7,133 bases of DNA from Candidatus Aminicenantota bacterium. GTDB taxonomy: Bacteria > Acidobacteriota > Aminicenantia > UBA2199. The stretch spans positions 1-7,133 of the forward strand of contig DAOVIP010000094.1 in the NCBI GenBank assembly GCA_030671465.1, written 5' to 3'. Under the pieces are notes generated by a model. The model did no database searches. It was not told where the DNA came from and saw only the letters and a list, made by a program, of their open reading frames with translations. Positions 5,552 through 7,133 of the stretch are shown piece by piece. The position numbers were made by a program, and so were the translations under genes. How positions within the stretch are numbered: the first letter of the stretch is position 1; the number at the start of each line of letters is the position of its first letter.

Positions 5552-6104
5552 AAGACCCCGACCCCGCCAGAAACCCCATCGAATCAATCGAGAGATCAGA
5601 GCCATGAAAGTCAGGTTAATTGACGAGGAAAAGCAGCAGGTGGGAATCATTCCCATCGAAGAGGCACTTGAATACGCTAAAAAGAAAGAACTGGATCTGG
5701 TCGAAATCTCGCCCAATGCCGATCCACCTGTTTGCCGGATATTGAACTATGGGAAATTCCTGTATTCTTTACGGAAAAAAGCACATGAGGCTAAAAAACA
5801 GCAGAGAAAAATTCACATAAAAGAGATAAAGTTCACGCCGGCCATCGGAGATCATGACATGGAAGTCAAACTAAAAAAAATCAAGCAATTTCTTGAAGAT
5901 GGCGACAAGATCAAAGTGACGATTTGGCTGAGGGGAAGACAGAAGCGGAAACCGGAAATGTTGGGAGTTATGACCAAGCGTATTATTGAAATTTTAAAAG
6001 ATTTTTCTGAAATAGAATCAACGCCCAAAAATGAAAAGTTCAACTGTTCGATCCTTATCGGCCAAAAGAAAGGAGGAAAAGATGCCAAAACTAAAAACCC
6101 ATAA
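5541..6104 (+). CDS. infC: Translation initiation factor IF-3
   Basis: IF-3 binds the 30S subunit, blocks 50S joining and proofreads initiator tRNA and start codon. The 187-residue product has both domains. The N-domain has [13 protein letters not shown] (16-28), [16 protein letters not shown] (52-67) and the signature region [12 protein letters not shown] (69-80). A lysine-rich linker follows, then the C-domain from about IKEIKF (93-98). The C-domain loop usually read RGREMAH is RGRQKRK here (131-137), and the last strand ([11 protein letters not shown]) also departs from the common pattern. The start is an ordinary ATG at 5541, overlapping thrS by 11 bp, with AAGG at 5529-5532. Most infC genes use ATT or a similar rare start for autoregulation, and no such codon is suitably placed here. 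The end overlaps rpmI by 23 bp. Confidence 0.95.
   Translation: MKYKRPRPRQKPHRINREIRAMKVRLIDEEKQQVGIIPIEEALEYAKKKELDLVEISPNADPPVCRILNYGKFLYSLRKKAHEAKKQQRKIHIKEIKFTPAIGDHDMEVKLKKIKQFLEDGDKIKVTIWLRGRQKRKPEMLGVMTKRIIEILKDFSEIESTPKNEKFNCSILIGQKKGGKDAKTKNP
6069..6076 (+). promoter_or_regulatory. Strong Shine-Dalgarno that fixes the rpmI start
   Basis: AAAGGAGG at 6069-6076, inside the 3' end of infC, sits 5 nt before ATG 6082. It selects that codon over the in-frame ATG at 6031, which would add 17 residues foreign to the L35 family. Confidence 0.85.
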
Positions 6105-6279
6105 GGGTGCGCAAAAACGATTTAAGATAACGGCAAATGGTAAAATAAAAAGACGAAAAGCATATGCATCACATATTCTTACCAAGAAAAATGCCAAGAG
6201 AAAAAGAAACTTAAAAAAAGCGACACTGGTTTCAAAAGAAGAATCCAAGAGAGTAAAAGAACTGTTGCCATATGGATAA
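6082..6279 (+). CDS. rpmI: 50S ribosomal protein L35
   Basis: L35 is a small, very basic large-subunit protein. Starting at ATG 6082 the product is 65 residues, the standard length. It opens with [15 protein letters not shown], the almost invariant family N-terminus, followed by [11 protein letters not shown] (17-27), [17 protein letters not shown] (30-46) and the usual VKELLPYG ending. An ATG at 6031 is open in frame but gives an extension not seen in L35, and it lacks the strong Shine-Dalgarno that precedes 6082. The gene overlaps infC by 23 bp and precedes rplT by 12 bp, the classic infC-rpmI-rplT order. In characterised bacteria this unit is repressed by L20. I did not identify the RNA structure needed for that here. 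Confidence 0.97.
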   Translation: MPKLKTHKGAQKRFKITANGKIKRRKAYASHILTKKNAKRKRNLKKATLVSKEESKRVKELLPYG

Positions 6280-6291
6280 AGGGAGGAAAAA

Positions 6292-6645
6292 ATGCCACGC
6301 GTAACAAGAGGAAACCGAAAACTAATCAGACGGAAGAAGATTCTAAAAATGGCAAAAGGGTATTTCGGGGCGAGGAGAAAGAATTACCGAACCGCCAAGG
6401 AAGCAGTTGAAAGGGCCCTGACCTATTCATACCGGGATCGAAGAAATAAAAAAAGAGAGTTCCGAAGAATTTGGAATATCCGAATAAATGCTGCAGTCAG
6501 GGAATATGGACTGAACTATTCCCGGTTTATTAACGGGCTCAACAAGGCCAAAATCAGATTAAACCGGAAAATGCTGGCCAACCTGGCCGTATCCGAACCG
6601 GAAACCTTTAAGGAAATTGTGAAAAACGTAAAAACCTTCATATGA
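6292..6645 (+). CDS. rplT: 50S ribosomal protein L20
   Basis: L20 is needed early in 50S assembly, binds 23S rRNA, and in several bacteria represses its own operon. The 117-residue product has the expected length and motifs: the basic N-terminal extension [19 protein letters not shown], then [18 protein letters not shown] (residues 22-39), the diagnostic [20 protein letters not shown] (47-66), and [11 protein letters not shown] (73-83) in the globular domain. A strong GGGAGG at 6281-6286 lies 5 nt before the ATG. The stop codon shares the bases ATGA (6642-6645) with the pheS start. Nothing unusual is seen in the protein. Confidence 0.98.
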   Translation: MPRVTRGNRKLIRRKKILKMAKGYFGARRKNYRTAKEAVERALTYSYRDRRNKKREFRRIWNIRINAAVREYGLNYSRFINGLNKAKIRLNRKMLANLAVSEPETFKEIVKNVKTFI

Positions 6646-7133
6646 TTAATGCATTAAAGAATGAGATTGAAGAAGCCCGAACCCGTTTTCTTGAAGACCT
6701 GAATCGAATTCAGTCACAAAATCAACTTGTTGAAGTAAAAGACAAGTATCTTAGCAGGAAAAAGGGGGTCATCACAGAATTTATGAAGCAGATGAAGGCA
6801 CTGTCTCCTGAATATAAGCCCCAGGCCGGAAAAATGGTCAATAACTTCAAGCGGGAGGTGGAAAACCAATTCAATCAATTCCAGGATCGATTGGTTTCTG
6901 ACAAAAAGAGTGATATCGATTATTCACTTCCCGAATATGATATCCCGGTCGGGAGTTCCCATCTGCTGTCCATTGTCAGAACCAGATTGGAAAATATTTT
7001 CCTAAAAATGGGTTATGAAATTGCCTATGGTCCAGAGGTTGAAACTGAATACCACAATTTTACGGCTCTCAACATACCGGAAGAACATCCTGCCCGTAAT
7101 GAGCAGGATACTTTTTTCATCCAGGGCTTTTCC
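6642..7133 (+). CDS. pheS: Phenylalanyl-tRNA synthetase alpha subunit, 3' end outside window
   Basis: PheS is the catalytic subunit of the alpha2-beta2 enzyme that charges tRNA-Phe. The window holds the first 164 codons, in frame to the last base. Residues 1-90 form the N-terminal coiled-coil arm, with the family segment [20 protein letters not shown] (35-53). The start of the catalytic domain follows: IPVGSSH (101-107), [18 protein letters not shown] (117-134), then [20 protein letters not shown] (137-156), a highly conserved PheS signature. Where most bacteria have LPGR and HPLTQ, this protein reads LPEY (96-99) and HLLSI (107-111). The ATG at 6642 overlaps the rplT stop as ATGA and has no nearby Shine-Dalgarno, so translation is probably coupled to rplT. 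pheT is expected downstream but lies outside the window. Confidence 0.97.
   Translation, partial: MINALKNEIEEARTRFLEDLNRIQSQNQLVEVKDKYLSRKKGVITEFMKQMKALSPEYKPQAGKMVNNFKREVENQFNQFQDRLVSDKKSDIDYSLPEYDIPVGSSHLLSIVRTRLENIFLKMGYEIAYGPEVETEYHNFTALNIPEEHPARNEQDTFFIQGFS

Noticed and set aside
5090..5716. Long minus-strand open frame (208 codons) opposite thrS and infC
   Set aside because: It lies entirely opposite two well-recognised genes, has no family resemblance and is a shadow frame. The other minus-strand frames in the window are likewise antisense to conserved genes.
6031..6081. Upstream in-frame ATG for rpmI giving an 82-residue protein
   Set aside because: L35 proteins begin MPK at 6082, where the strong AAAGGAGG lies. 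The extension is simply infC sequence in another frame.

Overview
The window is a compact, all-plus-strand stretch of housekeeping genes, AT-leaning but not extreme. Gene order and protein character suggest a Gram-negative bacterium of the former Deltaproteobacteria (Desulfobacterota or Myxococcota relatives). The main reason is an mglB-mglA pair whose products read closely like the Myxococcus polarity proteins, placed directly after dnaX-ebfC-recR. This assignment is an inference from family memory; no 16S gene or database search supports it. I see no phage genes, insertion sequences, CRISPR arrays or toxin-antitoxin genes.

Left part (1-1956): the 3' portion of dnaX (clamp-loader tau/gamma subunit, cut by the window edge), then ebfC (nucleoid-associated YbaB family) overlapping it by 8 bp, then recR (recombination mediator) 8 bp further on. 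This is the widespread dnaX-ebfC-recR replication and repair cluster.

Middle part (1957-3586): an 85-bp AT-rich gap with a good sigma70-like promoter leads into mglB (Roadblock/LC7 GTPase-activating protein) and mglA (Ras-like GTPase). The two are 2 bp apart, and mglA most likely starts at a TTG. A 187-bp gap with a second promoter region precedes a gene for an HU-family DNA-binding protein.

Right part (3587-7133): a tRNA-Val(GAC) gene lies 16 bp before thrS, followed by infC, rpmI, rplT and the first 164 codons of pheS. Apart from rpmI-rplT (12 bp), these genes overlap, so they look like one translationally coupled operon for translation factors. No convincing rho-independent terminator is visible anywhere. 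Transcription could therefore run from the HU gene through the tRNA into the operon, with tRNA processing shaping the 5' end of the thrS message.

I found no wholly new system. The points most worth a second look are: a threonyl-tRNA synthetase lacking the first half of its TGS domain, with a tRNA gene where that half would be; an IF3 whose conserved REMAH motif is replaced by basic residues and whose gene starts with ATG rather than the usual ATT; a PheS with altered motif 1-proximal residues; a DnaX with a shortened tau tail; and the mglBA pair embedded among repair and translation genes.
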